Shown here: piece after piece, positions 13,381 to 26,500 of the stretch
How positions within the stretch are numbered: the first letter of the stretch is position 1
Layout of the letters: each line of letters opens with the position of its first letter
NCBI RefSeq assembly: GCF_001640805.2
Contig: NC_066850.1
Coordinates: forward strand, 9,892,510 to 9,956,509
From: Lates calcarifer
Taxonomy: Eukaryota > Chordata > Actinopteri > Centropomidae
Length of the DNA: 64,000 nt
Direction of reading: 5' to 3'
The notes under the pieces: generated by a model
Database searches by the model: none
Seen by the model: only the letters and a program-made list of their open reading frames with translations
Told to the model about the DNA's origin: nothing
Made by a program: the position numbers and the translations under genes

Positions 13381-14479
13381 TTTCAATCATTTTCAGTCAT
13401 TATCTCATTTTGACCCTGTTAAATTGGTCAACTTTGACTCATAAAGTCAAAGGAATAATGTCTTTTCTCCAGAGAGATCTCCACTGATCTCAGCCATCTG
13501 CCCTGTCTGGACATCTCGATCTAATTCTGACTGCAATTCAAATAACTGGTGGAAATGATGGCACATCACTTTGTGTTATGAGCAGGTCCCAGAGAAGCTT
13601 GGAAATTCAAACTGAGCAGTCTTTAAGGTCATAATTACCCCAGTAGAAGGGGTCCTATTCCCTGGTCTACAATACAAAATATAGAAGGGATTAATCAAAG
13701 AGCAAGTATGATCAAATGTGCTTCCACTGACAACAGGCTTTTGGGGAATAGGGATTTTCTGGAGTTATGCCTCTTCTCAAAGCCAAGTTAATGTCAATGG
13801 GCTAATAAAGTACAGCACAAGACCACATTTGTAGTCTTCTCACACTGATGAGCTTAAGACAAGACTGAGTCTTAAAGATCGAGTTAAATTAAAACATTGT
13901 ATACAGTTCACGCTAGTTAAGTGCTTGAGGTCCTTGAAATGCTTTCTCAGTATTTTTATCATAAGAACTTAATCCCTCAAGTTTGAGGGTAAAGAGCTTC
14001 CCGACTTACTAAACTGACATAATTAAAACTGCACTATGTAGCTTCATGCCTATCATATGGGAGGGGATGAATGTTCGAATAATTGCAACCTCATCTACCA
14101 GAGATCCTGTGACAGTAAGAACTGGACACCATGTGCTTCTGTGTGCCAGCCTAGCTATTCTGTGATGCTTTACACCAGAGAGGCAGGAGAAGAGAACATA
14201 ATGTTGGTCCAGCTTTCACTGCACAGCCCAGACACAGATATTTAGGAGTCAGTTTGCTTTTCATTTTCAAGTTTCAATTTGAATTCTGTCCAACAGGCAA
14301 CTACTTCGGGCTAAAAGGGAAAATATATGAAATCAAGTTTGATAGATTTATCTGTTTTGTGTGAAAAGGTTTCCGATGGCAGCTTGAAATACAGTGTATC
14401 AGCGAGATAAAAATCAGAGTTCTAAGATTCAGATCTCTGTCTGATTTCTGCCTTTAGAAAGTAGTAAAAGCCTTCCTAC

Positions 14480-14583
14480 CAGTCTGCCACCAGTGGTCCA
14501 GGACAGGAACCCCAAAGCTCCTCTTTGCCCACTGCAGCGTCTCCACATCACATCGCTCTCCTGCCAAGAATAATGACCGCAAA
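14480..14583 (-). CDS. acss3: ACSS3 exon 9 (last exon found in window)
   Basis: Acceptor CTGTCCTTGCAG|TTTGCGG, donor CAGACTG|GTAGGAAGG. Residues 424-458 ([20 protein letters not shown] then [14 protein letters not shown]) plus the first base of E459. GERCD and DHWWQTE are core motifs for acyl-adenylate formation; their presence, the phase match and about 5.7 kb spacing from exon 8 make this secure. The next exon should begin AG and code TGSPI-like sequence; none was recognised to the left. Confidence 0.94.
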
Positions 14584-17500
14584 CTGCAAGGACAGAGAGC
14601 ATATCTGTCAATCACCTTTAGGAAACATGACACATCTATTCCCCCTCAGGAATGGTCTGGATAAGTCAAAATCTGTGCAGTACAAAATGCACTTGTTAAG
14701 TTTCTTACCAAGTGTGGGCGTTCATATGCTCAAATCTTTTTGAAAGCCCTTAATTTAAGATTTCTTGAAGAATTCGACACCGTCAACAAAATGGTGACAT
14801 CAGAAATGCACTACTTTATGTATAATTTATCTCAATTGGCCTGCAGCAAATTCTAGCTATTTAGTGTGGAGTATAAGCTTCATGGATTGGGCCATCTCTG
14901 AGCACTCAAACACTGTTTCTATCCATGAGTGGTGCAGACTATGAGCTTGTGATTTACCTCTCTGCTTGAAGTGTTCTGCAAATTGGCACCACCCTCTGTT
15001 TCACTGTCCCTGCACTAGCTGTGACTGAGACATCCTTTCCATTGCCTCAGACAACGTTAAGCAGATAGTTTTCGCCATGCTCACTGACTAAAGAATCTTT
15101 GTGTCCTGCCTGCCTGTGATGGGTTCCCTCCTCACAGCCACATTTATCAGCGCGGTAGAGGTGAATCCTTGTTTGTGTTCAGCACCATCTCCACGGGAGT
15201 CTCAAAGGCCTTACCTTAAATGTCATGGAAGAAAACACAAAATTTCACTTTTCCCTGCCTCTGAAACGTGCATGCATTTTACTCATATCAAAGGCATTTT
15301 AAGTTGTATGTTCATTATAAGTCTTCCAGTAATAAACAGTCTTGGTGAGGCTAAGCTGCTCTCTTTTCCACAAGAAGATTCTACCCTCTAGATGGCCTCT
15401 CAGTCAATATTGATGAGACCCTGAATCATTGAGTACCTGGAGACAACAAATTCTTGCAAAGACATCTGAATTTGTCAAATTTGACCCTCCCTTACTAGTC
15501 CCTCCTTGTTGGAGCATTAGTTTCCTCCTAGTTTGGACAATGCTACTCCCCAGCTTCATGAAACCCTCCCTCCATGCCCCACAAGTGACCCAAAACACTG
15601 CACTTTCTATCTTCAGCCTCCCCAGTTTCTCCCCCATCATTCTCTTCCAAACTCCCTCTGACAGCTGCCCATGGCTACTCATACCTAATTCAAAACACTG
15701 CTGGTTTGCTCACTATAAGGCTGTGAGGAGAACCATAACCCCCTCTAAGTCCAGGCCACAGTGCAGCTGCAGATACCAGCCTGATCACTACATTTTCCCA
15801 CAAATGACTGCTGCTCATCACTCAACGGTCTCAACCCTCCGCAGTGGCGAAATGACCTTCCAGCTCCAATCAAACTTGAAGTCACATTTTATCTTTCGTA
15901 AAAGGCAAGAAAAATGTCATCATGTCATTCTCTCCCCACTGAATCATATCTTTTCCATTCCTGCTCTCTCCCTGGATAATATTCGATTCTCTTTTCAAAA
16001 GTGCTACTCTCAAACTTGATTGTCGTGTAGTCTCAGGGATATTATGTAGCCTGGTTTCTCTGGTTCTCTGTTAACACTGTGTCTCCTGAACATCAGCTAT
16101 ACCTCCATAAAAACAGAGAATTCGTGTAAACAAGCAGACAATCAAAGTGTTCTGACACTGCCTATCACTGCACAGATGTCACTCAAGGATGCCAGACAAT
16201 AAATAACACATTACTCCGTCCCATGACGAGGACATATCTCACATCATGTACATGTCGTTTAGTTTTAAATATGGTTTAAGTTTTCTTTCAACTAATCATG
16301 CCCAGTATTCCTCTTTATCATTTTAAGTCTTCTCCACAGCTGTAGCCACACAAATGTAGCTGAAGGCTGTGTAGTTGTGTTCTAACTGTGACTTCATTTA
16401 CCATGATCAATTGAGATTGGTGAAAAATTATATTTCATAAAGATTACAACGATAATTCTGGGCTTTGTATTTTTTTTTTTTTTTGAGTCAATCACCTGCT
16501 TGTTATAAATTTGATTCAATTGGCATTAAATGCATTTTACATTGATAGCAGTGCTTATGGTCACATGTGGTAATGGAGGGGCACTACTTGTCTGAGACTT
16601 GGCTCTGACCTTGCTCTCTCTTGCTCTGTATTTGTGTTGGCTGAAGAATTTTAAGATTATATGATTCATAATAACAGATTTAAAGATAAACAGCTTTAGG
16701 CAGATGGTGAGACTACATCAAATATGTAATGAGTGAGTCAAGGGCCATAATGAATCCCCTGCATGAACAATGTACCTCCATTCAGTTGTCAGATACATTC
16801 AGCCCTGGAGGAAATGAGCCAAATAACATGTGGAATAAATGAGTGATTCTCTCACACTGTTCTGGCAGTGACATTATGTTCTAGCTAAACCCCCCACTAC
16901 AATCCCTGTACTTATTAAAAAGCAATATAGATTCTCTGTGGTATTCATATTTTTGTAGGAGTTCAATGGAAGTACAAGTTTGGATTCACTGTGACCTCAG
17001 AAATAGTAGTGGAGGGGCGACCGTTTGGCTGCTGCTCAAGCTCAGGGACACTGCACTGAGTCAGTAAAGGTCAGTATAAACATCCGGAGAAAAGTACTGA
17101 AGAAAGCCTACGCTTCCTTTTCTGAAATCATTCTCTAAGAATCACAGGACAATGTATAAAATCTTTGTGATGGTTATGTGCAAGTTATTTCAGATTATAC
17201 CTACATGCCATGAAGGTATAATACTGATATTTTTCACATCGCAGCAATTTGTCAGTTATTCACAGCTTTGTTCAAATTAAAATACCTCCCTACATCTTAT
17301 ATACAGCTTTCATTTTGTGTTTACTGACTGAATGTAGGATGATAATTATCTGTGCTAAGCAACATCTGTTTCAAAACAAACTTTTTCACACCATAAAGCA
17401 TGAGGACAAGCAAAGTCCATATTTAAACCAACAAATGTGCCACCTGTTATGTTTGTGGCTTCCACTATAGATTATTGGTTAAAGCAAATGTAGCAAATGT

Positions 17501-20500
17501 ACACATTACTGATGCAGTGCTATAAAACAAATTAAGAACAGATGTTAATAGTAAAAACCAAATATTCTCTCTCAGTGTTAACACTCTCCAATCAGGGGCC
17601 ACAACATGTTTAACAGTAAAGAACATTTCTATTTGTAGTTGCTAGTTTGTAAAGATAAAGACACACTAATCTCTAAACTATGTCCTCGGACTGAGCTAAT
17701 AAAGCTAAAACATCTTACTCTTGGTGGTTAAGGTTATCCACACGATGACCTTTTGTCACATGTTGCAAGTCGAGAAAATGCTAGTATGCTTTAAGCGGAT
17801 TTGAGCAAAGGTGAATATAGCTGAAGTGGGTGGCAGTGATATTTTCTACACAGATGGAGATTTACTCACCCAAACTAATGTATGAACCCAAAAAGAGAGT
17901 GTGCGATCTGTTATGTGTTAGTGCACAGGGGTGGAAATGCATCTAAATCATGTGATGAGTAAATTAGGGAATACCCTGGTCTATTCTTGTGAGTTTAATT
18001 CCACCTTTAACAGCACCAGCCTCAACTGTGCACCAAAAAAAAGAACTATGAAGTGAAGTCATGCACTTTGTCACTTGTTTATAAGTGAAGCTCTGGGCAT
18101 TTAGTTAGTTCTTTTGTCTTTAAAACACTACTGACAGAATCCCTGCCCCTTTGTCATGCTATATTTATGCAGAGCACTGCTGCCATCACCGCTTTCGACA
18201 GCCTGGCAGCCAGACTCTCAATGTAGTTTTTACTTCCACAGTGACGAGTTATATAGCTCAAGCACACTGACAAGGGTCCAGGGCTATTACAGTTGAGCGG
18301 GCCCTAGAGGGAGTAACTGTCTCACACTGTCAATAAAGCCCAGACAGGGTATTTCGGCTGTATCAAATTATCATTTGAGATCTCTCTAGCATGAAATTAT
18401 GTGTTTGATAATAAAGTTGAGAGAGTTTTCCAAAAGATTTTACAACTTCCATCAACACTATTTTAATTAAAAGCAACACTATTAGTATTGACATAAACTT
18501 CTATGTAATACAGGAAGTAGCAAATTGCAGACTAGATATGGATTCACTAAGCAGTACTGCCAAGAATACTATATGCTTGGATACATTTTTCATATGAATC
18601 AATACACACAGACTCTGATTCTGAGCTTCTAAATGCTAAACCTAAACCTCTAAACCTCTTTTTGGAACAGTAAAATTGAAAGTACATATCATAAGTTATA
18701 GTGAAAGGTTTGACCAGACATTGAACCGCCGTACGCTAAAATGAAACCATGTTTCACTGCTTTGTATTGCTGTCTCTGTGTCACGGTGACATGTTTTGCT
18801 CAGCGCCAAAAGGAAATGTAGTAATCTTTCACCAGCCTGCCTCCTCCAAGGGGAAAAGACACATTAAGAACAAGAAAGTCTACACAGAAACAGCAAGTCG
18901 CTCAAATGACTGATTGTGGCAGTTTCACAACGGAGAGGATAAATGCTAACAATATTTGAGGCAAAAATATTGTAGAAAATAATCTGTCTGCAAGAACAGC
19001 ATTCAAAAAAGGTGCTATGCATTCAATGCAGAGAACAACCGAAGATCGTCAAATTCAGCACACAATACCAGAGTTACTGAATGATTCACTGGGGCCATAG
19101 GTCATCTGCACTCAGAATTGCTTTATGATTGTGCGCTTAGAGGCATTTTCAGACTGCTGAACAGAATGAAAGTGGTGAATTGACACCACAACCCCTGAGG
19201 TCTAAGTTTCTCTGTACTCCACCAAACAATTAACAGTTGTGATAATCTCAGCAAGTATTTGACTCTCTGGGCCAAACTAATACCGTGAAAACTGTTTGTT
19301 TTTAAGTCTGAGCAACAGACGACCTTTACCTGAACAATGAGACAGCAGCCGGGGAAACAAGTTTGCACAGTATGACTTAATACAGGTGGACTGCAGTGAC
19401 CTGCCATTGTTTGTTATCCATCCTGATTAACACCCAAGTGGTTCGAGCTAAGGGTACAGACTGTGAGCAAAGGAGGTGGAAGAGGGCTGTGCATCAACAG
19501 ATGGTCCGAGACTAACGAGAGGTTGGGCAGGCTGTGCAGACCACTATCAGCCAGGACACACTTTAACACATCTTTCCTGACTTTTCCTGAACTGAAGTCA
19601 TACTGTAGTTGGAAGTTTAAGTCTACACAAACTTCTCTTCACTGTTCTCATGTGGTTTCTCAAAAGCACAACAGATTATCATTGTGTCTCAGTTCCTACA
19701 TCAGGAAATGGTCAAGATATGGAAATGGGTGGCTGTAGCTGCAGATTTTACTTGAAGTTTCATTTTGTCACATGTTATGTACCATTTCAAATAAGCTATT
19801 CTTGTCTCTCTTGCTGCTTCTTAGTACTCTTAAGTACTAGTTTGGCTCGATTGACATTTGATGGTGTTTTTAAATCTCTCTTAGGGCTATCAATCGCATT
19901 CATTCACAATTAGTTAATTAATTTTAAAAAAAATCAATTAATTGTTTAGCCTATAAAATGTTAGAGGACAAAGTAAAATGTCCATCCCAGTGTTCCACAT
20001 GCCACAGTGAGCAAATTGCTTGCTTTTGTCCAACCAACAGTCCAAAGATATTCAATTCATTTGTCTGAAGAGAGAAAAGCATGAAATTCTCAGTCCATTA
20101 ATTAACTAATATTTCCAGTAGGAATCTCCTTGGCACAATATGAAAAGCATTCCTTCACGTACTCTAATTACTGTCAAGCAATTTGTTTAGTATTAGTTCT
20201 AGGGGATTTGCTTGCTGTGTGAAGTGTTGCTGTCTACCTGGACAGGGGGTATTTTTTCCCAACCTCAGCTTGGGGGTCCTGCTGGCGAATGGCTCGGATG
20301 GCAGTGGGTGCTGTGAACATGGAGGAGGCTCTGTGTTCAGACAGTACACGGAAGAATGCTCCAGGGTCTGGGGTCCCTACAGGTTTACCCTGTAAACAGA
20401 CCGCACAGCCACAGCTGGTTAGTTCACAAACTCTGCAGGCATATAAATCACAGGACAGACTGCCTTCAGAGTGAATAGCAGACACACTGATTATTGTGGT

Positions 20501-23500
20501 ATCTCAAAAACATTACAGCAAGATTCCCACAATGTTCTATAGAACAAATTCACTTCAACTGTGAACTACAATACATGAATATTCACAGAACAGCTGTTTA
20601 AAATGGAGAGGCACACTGGAAGGCTGCCTTCAAGACAGATGGGTCCAGAAATCCATGGACTAGAAAACACAGTTGTGCTATAGGTGTATTGTTTGTCTAG
20701 AAGAAAAGATATAGACAAAAGAAGCCTGCGGGCAAATGTCTTTGACAGCAATTTCTACTGTGTTTCTTGGATTCAACTAGCCTGTCCCAACAGCAAGAAG
20801 ACAACTGCACACGAATGAGAATGGTAAACAGCAGCAGTGAGTTCTGGCTGTCATTTTTGCTCTGGTTAAATATTTGTGTATTGATCAGAGGGAAGACAAA
20901 AGATTGGCAGCATCATGCCTGAAGACAAAGAGGCTGCTAAAACAAAAGCTAGGTGAGACAACCAGCGTGGCTGGAGTCAAACATTGATTTAAAGACGGCA
21001 GACTAATTAATTGCCCAGCAGTGCTGTTTCCTGCCAATGAGAGAAAATCGAGTGCTAATGTAATGAGTGTCCCTCAACATAAGAAATACACTGTAAGACA
21101 CAAACCTAAAAATCGACAACCTGACACACATCCCTCTTAGCCCTGATCTACAGGTTCTGTTAAATGCTAATAACCATCTACATAACAAGTGGCCTGCATA
21201 CAGGCTGTACTCCATTACCCAATGGGCAGTGGACAAAGCCAAATTACCTGTAATAATCAGATGCATCAATATCAACAGGCTGTTCAAAACACACATTCAT
21301 GCAGAAAATACTTCATTAAAGCTTCATTATTCCTTCACCAATCTTTTTCACAAGAGCTGTGCTGCATAACAATGCTATGACTCAGCAGAGGGTCTGTATC
21401 TTCAAGGTTTAAACTGATACAGCTGGGTAGTTGCTTATGTTGTGATGTTAACATTTAAATACTGCTTCAGCACTACTGAAAAAGACTCAAATCAATAGAA
21501 TTCTTTCACCAACTGTATTCTGCATGACAGTGGAGCAGAGCTGCCAGAGTCAAACATGGCAACAGGGTTCACCACATCTTGAACTGAGTCCAAGGCCACA
21601 TAAACTGGAGTCATTAACCAAATATGGACATATTCAGCCTGCAGGGCCAACAAAACCAGATACCCAGCTGATACTGTAACCTGACATGTTCAGCTTTGTA
21701 AGTTATACAACTCATGTTTTATTGCACATATCTGGCATTTGCTGCTGTTTGCAATACTGCAGTAGTTCTTTTTAGATACTAAATCTTGTCTACAGGAACG
21801 TACCTCATAGAGAACTGTGCTGTTACCATGGAGCAGAGGACCATAGCAGATATATGAATGGCCGACCACCCAGCCTAGGTCTGACGCTGCCCACCAAACC
21901 TGCAAATGGTTCAGAGAGACATGTACAAAGTCACCTGGATACAAGGACACATGTCCTTAATTTCTTCTGCAGCTTTCAATGCTAAAAATCTAAAACACCT
22001 GTAGTAGCTGTAAGCACTATGAATGTAAATTAAAATGCATATTTTGTATAAATGAATGTAAAAAACAAGTAAAATGTACTAATTAAAGAACTTGTTATAC
22101 TACAGATAACATAAATATTGCATAGTGATCCTCTTTCAAGTGGAGAACAATTGATCTCTTTGCTGACTGCATGCTCTTTGTTCTCAAGTGCACCACCAGC
22201 TCAAAAGAGGATGCTTTATTGTCTTACATCTCCAGGACTGAGTCCATAAATATTTGACATGGTCCATTTCAGCATCACAGCATAGCCTGCAGTGTCTCGC
22301 ACAACACCCTGGGGGACAAGATAAGAAAAACATCAGACTAGTGACAGGAATTGCACTAGGCAAAGAGGCAGAGGTTTAATATCAATCTAAACACAGCCAC
22401 TCACCCCTGCTGTACAGAAGGGGAGAGTACTTTCTTTTCAAACAAATGCTTCTCAAACCAATTCCAGTTTACAGCTTTTATTAGTTAATGGTGCTGTATA
22501 AACATTTTTGCACAAGATGGCGCGTCTTCAAGTCCTTGTGTCAACAATTAGAGTTTTTTTTCTCAGTTATGGTCTCCCTAAAGCCATAACTGAGAAATTC
22601 ACAGAAGCTCACAAAGAAGAAAGCTGGCAATAACAGCACTATTTAGCTCAGGAACTAGCCAGCAGGTGGATATTTTATATCATCTGTTGGCCAAAGACAA
22701 AATGATGCTATTTGAAAGGAGCCAAGGTTTTTCCATTTGAAAGTGCCTGCAGGCAGTTCCTCCTGCATGAGCTCCAGCTCCTGCTGTGGAAATGCTCCGT
22801 CTTATTTATGTCATGGTGATGGTGTTTAGATCGAGCTTGGATTGTTTTGCAGAGTCAAAGAGCAGAGGAGTCACGCAAAAGCTCCAACCAGAACTGACAG
22901 CATTTATACAAACAGGGCCAACAGTAAATCCTCTAGCTTGTCTTTGTGAGAATGTATGTTTACATGATGACTGTGTGTCTATGAATGAGGTATTGATTTT
23001 CATTTTCCCCTGCTGCTGATCACATCTCTGAAATGTCAGTACCTTTGGTGTCCCAGTGGTCCCAGAGGTATAGAGGACATAGAGGGGATGGTTGGAGGGA
23101 ACAGAAACACAGTCGTGTGCCTGAGCGGTGGCCATCTCTTCCTCCCAGTCCAGACTCAACTCTAGACTCATTGATACTTTCTCCTAAAACAAGAAAAATT
23201 TGAAACATATTCTTATTTACATTCAAATTACACTACAACAAAGGAAACTGGTTTTAAAAAAAAAAGACTGAAAGATTGTTACTGCTCTACAGCTCCAAAT
23301 TTCATCTATGAGTTATTGATAACATCCACTGACTCAGGTGGTTAGGTTTGTGGGTTTCACAAAGGTTTTTTTTTTTCCCTCCCTCCCGGTTTTGGTCAAA
23401 GAGACATTCAAACTCACACTTCACTCTCCTTACAAGTGACTTGGGAACATAAATTCTTATTTCAGGTTCAGTAAATACATATTTTACACCGTTATATAAT

Positions 23501-26500
23501 ATTTCTACGCTAGATGTTTCTGTTGAGACTCCCATCTGTCATTATAATCTCTTGTAGTCACCAACAGAGGTCATTTCGGGTCATAGTTTAAGACCCTTAC
23601 ATTTACTGTGGCCGACATCTGTCTCATGTCAAGTCTTTGAGAATCTCTTTGATACTTTAATTTCATTAACATTTAATCATCCCGGGAGGCTGAGGGAAAG
23701 TCCTGGTCATTTCTTTCTCTGGTCCTCAGAAAATGAGCTCAAACCTAAGACAGCATTCAATATCACACAGATTTTTGAGGCAGAGCACAGACATCCCATA
23801 AAACCTTCAGTTTTCTGAAATGCATCTTCTTCTTTTTTTTACTCACTAAAGCCAAGCCAGAGCAAGTGTTGGCTGATTTAACAAGGATTTCATGTTAGAG
23901 GCTGTGTTCAGAAAACCACAGCCTCATGCTTACTGAACGCAGGATATAATAAAGCAGCTGCAACTTTCATAGTGGTGCTTCAGATTATTTTAAGGGGCTT
24001 ACTTTCCAGTGAATTTCCTGTGAAAACTATCTCACCAAGTTCACTGACAACAGTCTTATGTCCACCATGTATGTCCTCCAAATATTCTGCTACACTCTAA
24101 CGGCAATCTCTTCATTTTCCAGAGGAAGCACTGATAGGATAGGAGATGCCAAATCAGATAAAATAACTTATGTAATGTTCATTTAAGAGTGCAACAAAGC
24201 CACAGTGCATAACTGATGACAAAACTGAACATAGACATGGAGGTCAGACAAAACAAAAATCAAACAAACTGTTGTCAAACTGTGCAATCAAGTTTCAGAA
24301 CAATTTCCCCAATCCCAAACTTCAGAATCCTGTGTCTAAGCAAAGAATTATTCTACACCTATGACAGGCACCCACCTCCATCCTTCAGCTGCACACATAC
24401 AAGACATATTTTTCACTCTGTCTCTTCTAATCAAACCAGCTATACATCATTTCATCATTTGATTCAGAGGCAGGATTTGTTATACTATCATACCATTCAT
24501 ATACATTTGGCCAATTCCAGGCAATAATCCTTTAAAATCCTAGGCTTTAGATTCAGATGAATGATTAAATGCTCTCTTATAGGTTAAAAACTGCAGCCCT
24601 CCAGCCCTGGTAAATCCATTTTCTCCTAACAGTAGCTACACCGTGACCAAACTAATCAGCTTTACATATGGCTGCCATATTTCAGATGCATTTGCATTCT
24701 ATCACACAACCTGCAGGTTTAGAGATGACACCACATGCTTTGTGCTTCTTACCATGTTCGGCCTGTTGTAGATGAGGACTTTAGAGGGCCTGTGAGAGCT
24801 CATCTCCAAGGCTTTCTCCACCAGAGGGATGTACTCCACTCTTCTGCCTGGCTCGATGCCAAATGAGGCTGTAACCATCAGCTTGGGCTGAAAAACACAA
24901 AGATCAAGTGAGCTGATTGTGTTAAACGTCAAGAACTTACAGCATATTTTTTAGAGCTGTAATAGAAACAGTAGCCAGTGCTTCCATCACACTGGTGCAT
25001 TTTCAACAGGGCATTAGTGGTATGATTGTGTTGCCTGTGGCAGCTCGCCAGTGTTGAGTCAAATGCAGTTCACAGAAGCCTTTTAACATGCATGTGATAT
25101 TAATTCCATAATAAATATCAGGCACCACACGCCTGAGGTGTTCCTAGAGTGTAAAAAGCATTTCCTGTAACTTTTTAGATTTTAAGGTTTAAGGCACATA
25201 CTAAAATAAGCCACAACTCTGAGGCAGATGGCCTCTAAATGCAACACACTCAGTCACTGTTTGCTCATTTTGCCATAAAGCCTGTCATATGACATTGAAA
25301 TGTCTGTGACAATGCTGAATAAGGATCATTCACTCAAAACAGTTGTTCAAGTAGCTCGCAGGAATACTTAATAATACTGTATTTTTTACAATCAAATAAA
25401 TACATCACTCAACGGAGATCATTATCATCAGAAACATTCCCTGACAAAATGTCAGGCTGGTCCATTTATCCTTCTGCTGCCCTGCTTAAAAAATCTCAGT
25501 GCATATGGCTTTGGCATAGTTCTCAAGTGTATGGTTGTGAAAAGAGAAGGCAAGCCAAGTGCTTTCCACTCTGAATGATTCATTCTGAGCTTAACGAAAC
25601 AAAGAAGCCTCAGGCACCACTCGCTTTCAGTGTTTCAGATATTTTCCAAGATTAATTGGCACACAATACTAAAAGTGCAAGAAAATGTGAATTAGAAAAT
25701 TATTGGTTGCAGCAGTGCTATTGCCCTGGTTGACCCCATGCATAAAAGGAAAAAGCTACCATACGTGCCATTCCTTAGTTTTTAGTGAGAAGCAAGAATA
25801 CTGGAGTAAGAGTGACAATGAATTAATGAAGACATTGTAGTCATGTTATCATGGCTCAAGAGAAAATCAATCTCAACCACAGAGTAAATAATGACATTTT
25901 CTAACCTTGGCATGATTGATGCGGACAGAGAGCTCTTTAGAAGCAAAGCCGCCAAAGATGAGGCTGTGCGGGGCACCGATTCGTGCACAGGCCAGCATGG
26001 TGAACATGGCCTGGGGCACCATTGGCATGTAGATAACCACCAGATCTCCTTTGCGTACCCCATTCTTCACTAGGACTCCTGCTAACCTGGACACCTGGAT
26101 CAACACACAGAGGAGGCACTGAAGAGAACTGAGCATCAACATGCATTTTGGCTTAATTCACACTGCAGTCTTTCAAATATCTACTTAAAACCTTTATAGA
26201 TAATTGTTCATGTAAATTTACCTTCAAATGGACACAATCTGGCAATTGAAAGAACTGAACACCTTTGTGTAAATCAAATTCAATTCAATCAAATTAAATG
26301 TATTTTTGCTTTGGGGGCTAAGACCAATAAAAAGCTATAGCTACACTTCCTCTCATTTAGAGCACATTTCAATTACAGTGCATGCAACTGAATCTTGATT
26401 GAACTGAAGCATCTGCCCAAATGTAAATGAAGTTAATTATTTCCTTTCTCTCTGTTATTATGTTTTGCACTATTCTATGCTAATGTTGAATGATCCAGCT

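Larger units (their letters stand above)
1..14479 (-). other. ACSS3 intron 9 (continues past the left edge)
   Basis: Inferred to be intron because ACSS3 must continue downstream on the minus strand and no exon was recognised here. I looked on the minus strand for the expected C-terminal landmarks (TGSPITASC, PGQAGKSVPGYN, GYYDTMDAGYMDEEGY, DDVINVAGHRISAG, PKTRSGKIPRS) and saw none, but an eye scan can miss a diverged exon. Contents noted separately: an octamer-bearing tandem duplication, a fish repeat, a CA microsatellite, a short coding-like frame and a perfect hairpin. The rest is AT-leaning with nothing I recognise. Confidence 0.6.
14584..20237 (-). other. ACSS3 intron 8
   Basis: 5.65 kb intron bounded by GT-AG. 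Contains an L2/CR1-like LINE relic at 15429-15960 and the distal part of a hAT-like repeat at 19880-20110. A poly-T run lies near 16471-16485. Otherwise no structure recognised. Confidence 0.8.

Noticed and set aside
18630..18660. Telomere-like CTAAACC words
   Set aside because: Only a few irregular copies (CTAAACCTAAACCTCTAAACC); not TTAGGG arrays.
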